DNA from: Qipengyuania sp.
GTDB lineage: Bacteria > Pseudomonadota > Alphaproteobacteria > Sphingomonadales > Sphingomonadaceae
Direction: 5' to 3'
Assembly (NCBI GenBank): GCA_019745075.1
Contig: JAIETR010000003.1
Location: 1-64,000, forward strand
DNA: 64,000 bases
The position numbers and the translations under genes are program-made. Position 1 is the stretch's first letter. Each line of letters starts with the position of its first letter. The notes beneath the pieces were generated by a model, which did no database searches, was not told the origin of the DNA, and saw only the letters and a list, made by a program, of their open reading frames with translations. Positions 46,218-53,874 of this stretch are shown piece after piece.

Positions 46218-49200
46218 TCAATGGAAGTCGCGGGATTTGGGAATGATCCGCACATCGCGCGGATGGCCCCGCTGGGGATAGCCGCAATCGCGGTTCCCCG
46301 GGCCCGGCGGTTGCCAATCGGGCGTTTTCGGACCCTCGTCGCCCCTCCCCTCCGCCGCCAACACGCCATGCGGGCCCCAGCGGCTCGGCAGCGGGTTGTT
46401 GCAATGATCGGCGCGGGCGATGGTGGTCGGCATGAGATCGTCCGACAGGCGATGAAGATCGTGCGTGGCGTCGGCAAGATGCGTGGCGATCACGTGGATC
46501 ACCTCGTCGTCGTATTCCACCCGGCCGCGCACTTCCATCAGCCGCGACCCCATGATGACCTTGCGGTATCTTTCCATCGTGTCGGGCCAGATCACCAGGT
46601 TGACGATCCCGGTCTCGTCCTCGAGCGTGATGAAGCACACGCCCTTGGCGCTGCCGGGGCGCTGGCGGATCAGCACCACCCCCGCGATCTGGACCGCAGA
46701 GCGGAATTTGCGGGCCCTGAGCTCGGCGGCGGGGACGAAGCCACGCTCGGCCAGCGCGGGACGCAGGAAGCTCAAGGGATGCGCCTTCAGGCTGAGCCGC
46801 TGGGTCTGGTAATCGGCGACGACCTCTTCGGACAAAGGCATTGCGGGCAGATTGGTGAGGGCTTTCTCCGCCCCTTCTTCACGCTCGCGCGCCGCGGCGA
46901 ACAGCGGCAGCTCGGGCGTGGAGACCAGCGCGCGCGCATCCCACAGCGCCTGCCGCCGCTTGAGCTGCAGCGAGCCGAAGCAGTCGGCCGCGGCAAGCCG
47001 CTCGATCTGGTGGCCCGGCGGGCGGGCGCGGTCGCGCAGCGCGATCACATCGGTGAAAGCGCCACCCTCGGCGCGTGACGCGACGAGCTGCGCGGCTACC
47101 GCCTCCGGCAGCCCGTCGACCTGCCGAAGACCAAGGCGCAGCGCCCAGCCCTTGTCCAGGCGCCAGCGGTCGCGCGGGGCCTTCGACAGGCTCAGGCCGA
47201 GCGGGAGTGGGGATGAAATTTCAGAAGAAGGTCCGCTCATGCTGAGCTTGTCGAAGCACACGCGCCGATCGTCCGACATTTTCTCCAGCGTGCAATCCCA
47301 GTCCGAATAATTGACGTCGACCGGCAGCACCGTCACGCCGTGCTCCTCGGCATCGCGGACGATCTGCGCGGGCGCATAGAAGCCCATCGGCTGCGAGTTC
47401 AGCAGCGCCGCGGCGAAGGCGGCGGGGTAATGGCATTTGAGCCAGCTCGAGACATAGACCAGCAGCGCGAAGCTGGCGGCATGGCTCTCGGGAAAGCCGT
47501 ATTCGCCGAAACCCTTGATCTGGTTGAAGCAGCGCTGCGCGAACTCGGGATCGTATCCGCGCGCGACCATGCGGCTGACCATCTTCTCCTGGTGCAAATC
47601 CATCATCCCGCGCGAGCGGAAGGTGGCCATCGCCTTGCGCAGCTGATTGGCCTCCGCCGGCGAAAACCTGGCGGCATCGATGGCGATCTTCATCGCCTGC
47701 TCCTGGAAGATCGGCACACCGTAGGTGCGACCGAGGATCGCGGACAACTCGTCGCGGGGACCGTGCTCGGGCGATGGGCCAGGCAGATCGAACACCGCCC
47801 TCCCCTCGCGGTCCGCCCGGCGCTGCTTCAGATAGGGATGGACCATGTCGCCCTGGATCGGCCCCGGCCGCACGATCGCCACCTGAACCGTCAGATCGTA
47901 CATCTTGCGGGGTTTGAGGCGCGGCAGCATGTTCATCTGCGCCCGGCTCTCGACCTGGAACACGCCGAGCGAATCCCCCTCGCACAGCATGTCGTACACC
48001 GCCGGGTCCTCCGTCGGAACGGTGGCGAGATCGTAGCTCTCGCCGTGATGATCCTCGATCAGCCGGAAAGTCTTGCGGACGCAGGTCAGCATCCCGAGCG
48101 CGAGGATATCGAGCTTCATGATGCCGAGATCGTCGATATCGTCCTTGTCCCACTCGATGAAGCTGCGCTCGGGCATGGCGCCATTGCCGATCGGCACCGT
48201 CTCGGTCAGCGGCCCGTCGGTGAGGATGAAGCCGCCGACGTGCTGGCTGAGGTGGCGCGGCATGTCGATCATCTGCTCGGTCAGCTTCATGACTCGCTTC
48301 AGGTGCGGATCGGTGAGGTCGAGCCCGGTTTCCTTGCGGGCATGCTCGGGATCGATCGCGCGCCCGTGGCCGCCCCACACGGTGCGCGCGAGCGCCGCGG
48401 TCACGTCCTCGGTCAGCCCCATCGCCTTGCCGACCTCGCGGATCGCCATGCGGGGGCGATAGTGGATCACCGTGGCGCACAGCCCGGCCCTGTCGCGCCC
48501 GTATTTCTGGTAGATGTGCTGGATCACCTCCTCGCGCCGCTCATGCTCGAAATCGACATCGATGTCGGGTGGCTCGCTGCCGCGCTCGGTCGAGATGAAG
48601 CGGTCGAATAGCAGCTCGTTCTCGGCCGGATCGACCGAGGTGATGCCGAGACAGAAGCACACCGCCGAATTGGCCGCCGAGCCGCGCCCCTGGCACAGGA
48701 TCGGCGGCTCGCGGCTGCGTGCGAACTCGACGATGCTCTGGATCGTGAGGAAATAGCGCGCGAGATCGAGTTGCTGGACGATGTCGAGCTCGTATTTCAG
48801 CGCCTTCTCAACTTTCTCCGGCAGGCCCTTGGGAAACCGCCATTTTATGCCCTCTCGAACTTGGTGCTCGAGCCATTGCTGCGGCGTCATCCCATCGGGA
48901 TAATGCTCCTCCGGATACTCGTACTTCAGCTCGTCGAGGCTGAAACGGCAGCCATCGGCCACCCCGCGCGCCGCCGCGATCGCATGGGGCCAGCGGGCGA
49001 AGAGCTCGATCATCTCTGCGGGTGACTTGAGATGCCGCTCGGCATTGGCGGCGAGTAGATAGCCGGCCTTCGCAACGGTGGTCTTGTGCCGGATCGCGGT
49101 CATCACGTCATGCAGCGGCCGCCGCTCGGGCGCGTGGTAGTGCACGTCATTGGTGGCTAGCAGCGTCAGCCCGTTCGCCCTCGCCAGCGCATCGAGCCGC

Positions 49201-50063
49201 TCGATCCGCGCAATGTCGTCGCCTGTATGGAGGAAGCTCGCCGCAAGATGGCGAAGGGTGGGGAGTTGAGCGGTCAGCTGGGGGAAGATTTCATGCAGAG
49301 TGCCCCTCAGCGGGTTTTTTTCGCGCAGAGCCGCTGAGAGCGCGGAGGAAGAGTGGGCGCTCGCAAAGGCGCGAAGGCGCGAAGATGCACCGCCGCCGTC
49401 AGGCGGCAGTCCAACAGATTCATTGATTGCAGAAGATGATATGCGGCTTCGCCGCGAGACAGAATCCTTTGCGCCTTTGCGCCTTTGCGAGCGCGAAATA
49501 CCACCATCCTCCGCGCTTTCCGCGTCTCTTCGCGAAACCGGAAAAAACACCACATTGCTTGGCACCTCGATCGTGAACGTCTGCTCCAGATCGCGCGGCG
49601 GCAGCAGGATCAGCTGCACATCCTCGCTATGCTCGGCCAGCATCGCCAGGCCGATGTCGCAGGCGCCCTTGGCCTGCCATTCGTCGTCGAGCGTCGCCAT
49701 CCGCCCGGCGCTGACGAGGCGGCAGAGGCGGCCATAGGCGGCGCGGTCCCTGGGGTAGGCGAGGAAAGCGAGCCCCTCGATCGTCTCGATCCTGCAGCCG
49801 ATCGCCGGTTTCAGCTTGAGCCTCTTGGCCTCGGTATGCAGGCGCACCACCCCGGCCATGGAATTCGCATCCGCGATGCCGATGGCGTCATAGCCGAGCC
49901 GCCAGGCGGTCATCACCAGATCGGTCGGCAGCGAGGCGCCGCGCAGGAACGAGAAGCAGCTGACCAGACCCAGCTCGACGAAGGGCGCGCGCGGCGGGGG
50001 CGCTATCTCGTCGGGATCGACCTCGGCTGTGCGGCGCGGGATGAGAAGATCGTTCTCGGGCAT
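46218..50063 (-). CDS. dnaE2: Error-prone DNA polymerase DnaE2 with in-frame repeat insertions
   Basis: A 1281-residue C-family polymerase, clearly longer than the roughly 1050-1150 usual for DnaE2. It has a PHP domain (ELGLVSCFSFLRGASLP), palm acidic residues in PPDIDVDFEHERR (about residue 500), IMKLDILALGML, the thumb/fingers region (GVPIFQEQAMKIAIDAA, GFGEYGFPESHAASFALLVY) and an OB domain (GVVLIRQRPGSAKGVCFITLEDETG); it ends RIIPKSRDFH. It performs SOS lesion bypass with ImuA and ImuB. The extra length comes from a block at about residues 167-260 and another at about 930-970, each coding through a palindromic repeat. A LexA box lies 120 bases upstream. Confidence 0.95.
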   Translation of the reverse strand: MPENDLLIPRRTAEVDPDEIAPPPRAPFVELGLVSCFSFLRGASLPTDLVMTAWRLGYDAIGIADANSMAGVVRLHTEAKRLKLKPAIGCRIETIEGLAFLAYPRDRAAYGRLCRLVSAGRMATLDDEWQAKGACDIGLAMLAEHSEDVQLILLPPRDLEQTFTIEVPSNVVFFPVSRRDAESAEDGGISRSQRRKGAKDSVSRRSRISSSAINESVGLPPDGGGASSRLRAFASAHSSSALSAALREKNPLRGTLHEIFPQLTAQLPTLRHLAASFLHTGDDIARIERLDALARANGLTLLATNDVHYHAPERRPLHDVMTAIRHKTTVAKAGYLLAANAERHLKSPAEMIELFARWPHAIAAARGVADGCRFSLDELKYEYPEEHYPDGMTPQQWLEHQVREGIKWRFPKGLPEKVEKALKYELDIVQQLDLARYFLTIQSIVEFARSREPPILCQGRGSAANSAVCFCLGITSVDPAENELLFDRFISTERGSEPPDIDVDFEHERREEVIQHIYQKYGRDRAGLCATVIHYRPRMAIREVGKAMGLTEDVTAALARTVWGGHGRAIDPEHARKETGLDLTDPHLKRVMKLTEQMIDMPRHLSQHVGGFILTDGPLTETVPIGNGAMPERSFIEWDKDDIDDLGIMKLDILALGMLTCVRKTFRLIEDHHGESYDLATVPTEDPAVYDMLCEGDSLGVFQVESRAQMNMLPRLKPRKMYDLTVQVAIVRPGPIQGDMVHPYLKQRRADREGRAVFDLPGPSPEHGPRDELSAILGRTYGVPIFQEQAMKIAIDAARFSPAEANQLRKAMATFRSRGMMDLHQEKMVSRMVARGYDPEFAQRCFNQIKGFGEYGFPESHAASFALLVYVSSWLKCHYPAAFAAALLNSQPMGFYAPAQIVRDAEEHGVTVLPVDVNYSDWDCTLEKMSDDRRVCFDKLSMSGPSSEISSPLPLGLSLSKAPRDRWRLDKGWALRLGLRQVDGLPEAVAAQLVASRAEGGAFTDVIALRDRARPPGHQIERLAAADCFGSLQLKRRQALWDARALVSTPELPLFAAAREREEGAEKALTNLPAMPLSEEVVADYQTQRLSLKAHPLSFLRPALAERGFVPAAELRARKFRSAVQIAGVVLIRQRPGSAKGVCFITLEDETGIVNLVIWPDTMERYRKVIMGSRLMEVRGRVEYDDEVIHVIATHLADATHDLHRLSDDLMPTTIARADHCNNPLPSRWGPHGVLAAEGRGDEGPKTPDWQPPGPGNRDCGYPQRGHPRDVRIIPKSRDFH
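47181..47256. repeat. Palindromic repeat inside dnaE2 coding sequence (FDKL-LSLSK type)
   Basis: Arms 47181-47204 (CTTCGACAGGCTCAGG...) and 47233-47256 (ending GAGCTTGTCGAAG) are inverted, with four mismatches in 24. The same family occurs in intergenic DNA at 58997-59066. In the dnaE2 frame it reads CFDKLSMSGP on one arm and LSLSKAPRD on the other, the peptide such elements give in this frame. It interrupts the segment between DWDCTLE and the ALRLGLRQV motif without breaking the frame. Confidence 0.8.
49314..49548. repeat. Large inverted-repeat element inside dnaE2 coding sequence
   Basis: Arms of about 71 and 82 bases (49314-49384 and 49467-49548) are imperfect inverted copies. They share GCGCGGAGGA and CGCTCGCAAAGGCGC followed by a repeated AAGGCGC unit, with poly-T and poly-A tracts at the outer ends. 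The roughly 80-base centre contains a small GCCGCC/GGCGGC hairpin. Translated, it gives a Ser/Arg-rich stretch (about residues 172-249 of DnaE2) with no resemblance to other C-family polymerases. The frame stays open. Confidence 0.8.
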
Positions 50064-50067
50064 GGCA

Positions 50068-50181
50068 TCACGCCAACTCCTCCAGCCGCTTCTTCATCTG
50101 CGTCGATTGTCCCGCGGGCGCGAAGCGTGGGGCGTTCTTGAAGCGAATTTCGAGCTTTTGGAGGATGGTGTGCGACGTCAT
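50068..50181 (-). CDS. 37-residue leader reading frame between the SOS box and dnaE2
   Basis: A short frame from ATG 50181 to TGA 50068, starting three bases from the LexA box and ending four bases before the dnaE2 ATG. The product, beginning MTSHTILQKLEIRFKN and ending MKKRLEELA, is basic. Its last codons contain GGAGGAG, the likely ribosome-binding site of dnaE2. It could be a leader peptide coupling translation to dnaE2 or simply the 5' untranslated region. Because the SOS promoter predicts a start at about its ATG, it may be translated from a leaderless mRNA. I do not recognise the peptide. Confidence 0.4.
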   Translation of the reverse strand: MTSHTILQKLEIRFKNAPRFAPAGQSTQMKKRLEELA

Positions 50182-50183
50182 TC

Positions 50184-50216
50184 GTTCCTTATATGTTCCG
50201 ATGAAGGATTCGCCAA
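50184..50216 (-). promoter_or_regulatory. SOS promoter with LexA box for dnaE2
   Basis: The LexA box GTTCCTTATATGTTC (50184-50198) is an exact GTTC-N7-GTTC match to the alphaproteobacterial consensus. On the minus strand, -35 TTGGCG (50211-50216) and -10 TATAAG (50188-50193) are 17 bases apart, with the -10 inside the LexA box. The predicted start lies at about 50181-50183. LexA binding would block the -10; DNA damage should relieve it. The promoter of imuA has nearly the same design. Confidence 0.85.
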
Positions 50217-50350
50217 GAGCCATTGTCGCAGCACGGGCGCTTGCGCGCGAAGCGAGGCGCGTGAGCGGAATGGTAAATGCCCTGCCCACCCTGTTTCGCG
50301 AGGCGGCCTTAACCACCCTTTGGCACTCATGCGCGCAACGGGAGCATCGC

Positions 50351-50743
50351 TTGGCCTTCTTCAACGTCAGAACCGCCGAGGTCCAGCCGGACCGCCGCGT
50401 CGCGCGCCGCTATGTCGTGGACTGCCCTGCGCGGCTGACGATGTCCGGCGGGGATCGCGACGGACGGTTGACGGACCTTTCCGAACACGGCGCCAGATTC
50501 GAAACAGCCTCGCCACCTGTTGCGGGCACCACCGGCTTCCTGCGCTGGGAAGGCGAGGAGCATTACTGCACCGTCATCTGGAGCGCCGAAGGTCGTTGCG
50601 GGCTGAAATTCGACCGTGCGATCCGGACCGGCCTGGTCGAGAAGACTTGCAGCCATGTCGAAGTGACGCTCAAGCCCGTGGCGGCCGTGGGCCGCATTCC
50701 GCTCGGCCAGCGCCGCTCGGGCCGCGTGGCGATCGTCGACTAG
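50351..50743 (+). CDS. PilZ-domain protein
   Basis: A protein of about 130 residues dominated by one PilZ domain, the c-di-GMP receptor fold. The Arg-rich RRVARRYVVDCPARL start and the DLSEHGARFE motif (D/N-x-S-x-x-G) are the ligand-binding signatures, and WSAEGRCGLKFDRAI closes the barrel. The start is uncertain: TTG at 50351 has GGGAG six bases upstream and gives the usual short N-terminus MAFFNVRTAEVQPDRR. In-frame ATG codons at 50201 and 50270 would add 50 or 27 residues. The stop overlaps the convergent regulator gene by four bases. Confidence 0.8.
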   Translation: MAFFNVRTAEVQPDRRVARRYVVDCPARLTMSGGDRDGRLTDLSEHGARFETASPPVAGTTGFLRWEGEEHYCTVIWSAEGRCGLKFDRAIRTGLVEKTCSHVEVTLKPVAAVGRIPLGQRRSGRVAIVD

Positions 50744-51765
50744 GCCCCCGGTTGGGCCGTCCGGGCGCGAATCATCCCGGCGACAACCAGCGCGGTGAAC
50801 AGCGCCCCTTCGAACCCACCGGCCACAGCCAGCCAGCGGCTGTCCTCTGCCCAACTCAACGACAGGCCGGCGGCGGGGAAGCGCGCGACGAGCGCGGCGA
50901 GGCTGCCCGCCATCAGCGTGCCGCCCAGCAAACTGATCGCGAACCCGCCAAGGCCACCGAGCAGCGCTGCCGGGCCGAACCGCGCCACTGCGCGAGGACC
51001 GGGCCGCGAGGCCAGCCAATAGGACAGCCCGACCGCCAATCCTATCACCAGCCCCTCCCCCGCGCCGGCGATCCGGTCGGGCGCGCTGCCCGTCAGCAGG
51101 CGCAGCGTGTCGAGCCCGAGCAGGCGCGCGAATCCACCGACCACCACGCCGCCGAGGGCTCCACCCGCGACCGGGCGCCACCATTCGGAGCGCCCTGGGG
51201 CGGTTTGCCATCCGATCCCGCCCGCGATTCCGAGGCTCGAGACCAGCGCCGCGAGCACGGAGACGCAGACCAGCACCAGCACCAGCGACAGCGCGTTGCC
51301 TGGGCCCGAACCGGCGGCGAGGGTTCCGTAAACGAGACCGACCAGCAGCCCCGCTGCGGCCGCTCCGCTGACTCCGCCGGCGACGACGCGCAGCCGTTCG
51401 TCGGCCGCCACGGCCGTTGCGGTGGGGCTTTCCTGCAAGGGAATTCCCGCCACTTCGCCGACGAAACGGTAGCCATGGCGCGGCACGGTCTCGATGAAGC
51501 GCGGGCGCGCGGCGTCGTCGCCGAGCGCGCGGCGCAGCGCCATGATCGCCTGCGACAGCGCCTCGTCGGTCACCGGCACGCCGCGCCAGACCTCCTCGTG
51601 CAGCCGATCCTTGGAGATGAGCTGACCGCGCTCGCGGACCAGCATGACCAGCGCGTCGAAATAGCGTCCGCCGAGCTCGACCGGCGTGCCGGCGCGAAGG
51701 AGCAGGCGATTGGCCGGGTCGAGCGTGAATTCGGCGAAGCGGACGATCCGGTCAGACGATTTCAC
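50740..51765 (-). CDS. Membrane-integrated winged-helix regulator (CadC/ToxR-like N-terminus, multi-helix C-terminus)
   Basis: A 341-residue protein with an OmpR-type winged-helix domain at residues 8-105 (FTLDPANRLLLRAG, LHEEVWRGVPVTDEALSQAI, FIETVPRHGYRFVGEV). Unlike CadC, which has one membrane helix and a periplasmic sensor, residues 125-335 form about six or seven hydrophobic, Gly/Ala-rich helices with short loops. It would regulate transcription from the membrane, possibly sensing membrane state. GTG at 51765 is used. A small membrane protein gene is divergent from it and is a candidate target. Confidence 0.75.
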   Translation of the reverse strand: MKSSDRIVRFAEFTLDPANRLLLRAGTPVELGGRYFDALVMLVRERGQLISKDRLHEEVWRGVPVTDEALSQAIMALRRALGDDAARPRFIETVPRHGYRFVGEVAGIPLQESPTATAVAADERLRVVAGGVSGAAAAGLLVGLVYGTLAAGSGPGNALSLVLVLVCVSVLAALVSSLGIAGGIGWQTAPGRSEWWRPVAGGALGGVVVGGFARLLGLDTLRLLTGSAPDRIAGAGEGLVIGLAVGLSYWLASRPGPRAVARFGPAALLGGLGGFAISLLGGTLMAGSLAALVARFPAAGLSLSWAEDSRWLAVAGGFEGALFTALVVAGMIRARTAQPGA

Positions 51766-51845
51766 GGCCTACTCACCCGTCCCTCATGGCACTCATCGCG
51801 TGGTCCGGCAGGACGGTGGCCTCTTTTCGCAATGGAGGCAACACG

Positions 51846-52163
51846 ATGGACCGGACTTTGAACCAGGCTCGCGGCGCCAGGGTGGCGTGGCGTGCGATCC
51901 TGTGGGGCGGGCTCGGCCTGCTGCTGTCGCTCCCCGCGCTGGCGATGTCGCTGGGGGCCGAGGGCATCGATTGGTCGGCATCCGATTTCATCATAATGGG
52001 CGTGCTGCTGGCCGCGCTGGGAGTCGGGATCGAAGCCGCGGTGCGTATGCTGGCGGGCTGGCGGAGCCGGCTGATCGCGATCGGCGCGGTACTGATCGTG
52101 TTCCTGACGATCTGGATCGAGCTGGCGGTCGGCGTGTTCGGTACGCCCTTCGCCGGCAGCTAG
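51846..52163 (+). CDS. Small three-helix membrane protein of unknown function
   Basis: A 105-residue protein with about three hydrophobic helices (AILWGGLGLLLSLPALAMSL, FIIMGVLLAALGVGIEAAV and LIAIGAVLIVFLTIWIELAV). I chose ATG at 51846 because GGAGG lies nine bases upstream; an in-frame ATG at 51786 has no ribosome-binding site. It is divergent from the membrane-integrated regulator (80-base gap) and overlaps the imuB stop by four bases on the other strand. I do not recognise a family. Confidence 0.65.
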   Translation: MDRTLNQARGARVAWRAILWGGLGLLLSLPALAMSLGAEGIDWSASDFIIMGVLLAALGVGIEAAVRMLAGWRSRLIAIGAVLIVFLTIWIELAVGVFGTPFAGS

Positions 52164-53872
52164 GCGCACAGCCCTTGCAGGTACCAGTCGGGCACGCCGC
52201 CGCGCCCGTCGCCGATCAGCCCGGCGCGATAAATCCAGTAGCGGCGCCCGGCATCGTCCTCGATCCGGTAATAGTCGCGCAGCCGGGTGCCGCCCTTCTC
52301 GCGCCACCATTCCGGCGCGATGCGCTCGGGACCTTCGACGCACACGACATCGTGCACCGCGCCGCGCCAGCGGAAGCGCTGCGGATAGCCATCGGGCGTC
52401 GCGTAGAGCACCGCGATCTGCTCCGGTTTATCGAGCAATTTGAGCGGTCTGTGGTGGAAGGCTAAGAGTTCTTGCGAAGTCGGCTCGGGGGCCAGCGGTT
52501 TCTGCCAGCGCTGCGCGCGCTCGGGCAGATGGCTGGCGAAGGGGACCGGGCGGCTCACCGCCCTCTCGCCCAGCCTTACCGTAAGCCGGTCGATGCAGGC
52601 GGCCAGCGTGGTGCCGGGCTTCTCCGCCGCTGCCTCCAGCCCCACCTGGGCCAGCGCCAGCGGCTCGGTCCAGCTGGCGCGCAGCCGCACCATCTCGATC
52701 CCGAACCCGGCATCGATGTCGTCGAGCTTGCCCGCGAACAGGCGGCCGATATGCGCCGCCTCGCGCGTGGCGACCGCCATTTCGAGGCGCTTGACCGTCA
52801 CCGCGCCGTCGATCCGCCACAGCCCCAGCTCGAGCCGCCGCGCCCCCTCGCCCCTACGCTCCAGCTCGCGCGCCATGTCCGAGGCGAGATTGGCGAGTAC
52901 GCGGTCGAGCAGTTCGCGGTGGCGGATCGGCTCCATCGGCCGGCGCTGGACCAGCGGCGGCACGGCGGGCGCCACCGGCAGCAGCGGCTCGGGAATGCGG
53001 CCGAGGAGCTGGTCGAGCCGGAGCAGCGGATTGGCGGCGGGCGAGCGGCGGTTGCGGAAGCGGCGCTGGATCGCGTCGCGCCCGCTTGCAGCGTCCTCCA
53101 CGCCCGAAAGCTGCCCGATCCGCTTGATGCCCAGCCGCCGCAGCACCGTCAGCACCGCGCTCTCGAGCCGCAGCGCCGCGACCGGCAGATCGGCAAGTTG
53201 CAAGGGCAGCTCATAGAAAGAAGAAAAGTTGGGGCGCTCACAGAGGCGCAGAGGCACAGAGGGGTTTGGCCGCGAAGCGGCCTTTTCGCCTCCAGGACAA
53301 GGCTCCGCAGTATCGAGCGGCTGCGCCGCAAGCGCCTCCTCTCCGTGCCTCTGTGCCTCTGTGAGCGCATATTCTCCCTCGAGTATCGCGCCCCCGGACC
53401 CGAAATGCGCCAGCGCCCAGGCCGCGCCGGCGGTGGGGGCGATCGCGGCGCGCACGGCCAGCCCGCGGCGCGCGAAAGCCGCATGGACGTCGCCGATCAG
53501 CTCGGCCTCGCCGCCGAAGAGGTGCGCGACGGCGGTGACATCGACCAGCAGCCCGTCGGGCGGGTCGAGCGCGACCCACGGGCCCCAGCGGCCCGACCAG
53601 ACGGCGAGCTGCTCGAGCAAGGCGAGATCGCCTGCCTGATCACGCGGCGCGGCGGCGATCCGGGGGCAGAGCGCGCGCGCATCGGCGAGCATCATGCCGA
53701 CGCGCGCGCCCGCTTCCGCGGCGGGCCGGCCCAGCGCCGCGATCCGTGGCCCATGCGCGGTATTGGCGATCAGGACGCGTGGGCGGCCCGGCTCCTCCTC
53801 GCCGTGCGCGAGGCGATGCCGGTCCATGGCCAGCGCCGGCAGCCACAGCGAAAGGATACGGCGGGGCGGCAT
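52160..53872 (-). CDS. imuB: ImuB, catalytically dead Y-family polymerase homologue of the SOS mutasome
   Basis: A 570-residue protein with a Y-family polymerase-like core. It links ImuA, DnaE2 and the beta clamp for lesion bypass. The catalytic acidic residues of active Y-family enzymes are missing: the N-terminus reads LWLPALAMDRHRL instead of a DxD motif, and VALDPPDGLLVDVTAVAHLFGG replaces SIDEAYLD. The start LSLWLPALAMDR and the C-terminal WRGAVHDVVCVEGPERIAPEWW and DYYRIEDDAGRRYWIYR are typical of ImuB. Residues of about 165-219 are encoded by a palindromic repeat and are absent from ordinary ImuB. It starts two bases after the imuA stop. Confidence 0.92.
   Translation of the reverse strand: MPPRRILSLWLPALAMDRHRLAHGEEEPGRPRVLIANTAHGPRIAALGRPAAEAGARVGMMLADARALCPRIAAAPRDQAGDLALLEQLAVWSGRWGPWVALDPPDGLLVDVTAVAHLFGGEAELIGDVHAAFARRGLAVRAAIAPTAGAAWALAHFGSGGAILEGEYALTEAQRHGEEALAAQPLDTAEPCPGGEKAASRPNPSVPLRLCERPNFSSFYELPLQLADLPVAALRLESAVLTVLRRLGIKRIGQLSGVEDAASGRDAIQRRFRNRRSPAANPLLRLDQLLGRIPEPLLPVAPAVPPLVQRRPMEPIRHRELLDRVLANLASDMARELERRGEGARRLELGLWRIDGAVTVKRLEMAVATREAAHIGRLFAGKLDDIDAGFGIEMVRLRASWTEPLALAQVGLEAAAEKPGTTLAACIDRLTVRLGERAVSRPVPFASHLPERAQRWQKPLAPEPTSQELLAFHHRPLKLLDKPEQIAVLYATPDGYPQRFRWRGAVHDVVCVEGPERIAPEWWREKGGTRLRDYYRIEDDAGRRYWIYRAGLIGDGRGGVPDWYLQGLCA
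53234..53368. repeat. Palindromic repeat inside imuB coding sequence (CAGAGGC type)
   Basis: Arms begin at 53234 and end at 53368 on opposite strands; the outer 28 bases match with two mismatches (GCGCTCACAGAGGCGCAGAG on one side). Each arm repeats the unit CAGAGGC(A/G). A central region includes GGCCGCGAAGCGGCC, a perfect short palindrome. The insert is 135 bases, an exact multiple of three, and gives EAQRHGEEALAAQPLD... and VPLRLCERP within ImuB. It belongs to the same CAGAG/CGAGCG-rich style as the larger dnaE2 element. Confidence 0.8.
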
Positions 53873-53874
53873 GG

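Noticed and set aside
49314-49548. A CRISPR array in the repeat-rich part of dnaE2
   Set aside because: The repeats are inverted arms and short AAGGCGC units, not regularly spaced direct repeats with unique spacers, and no cas genes are present.
49286-49565. Intron or intein within dnaE2
   Set aside because: There is no group I/II intron signature, no intein splice motifs (no Cys/Ser start and His-Asn end) and no homing endonuclease; the DNA is a simple inverted repeat.
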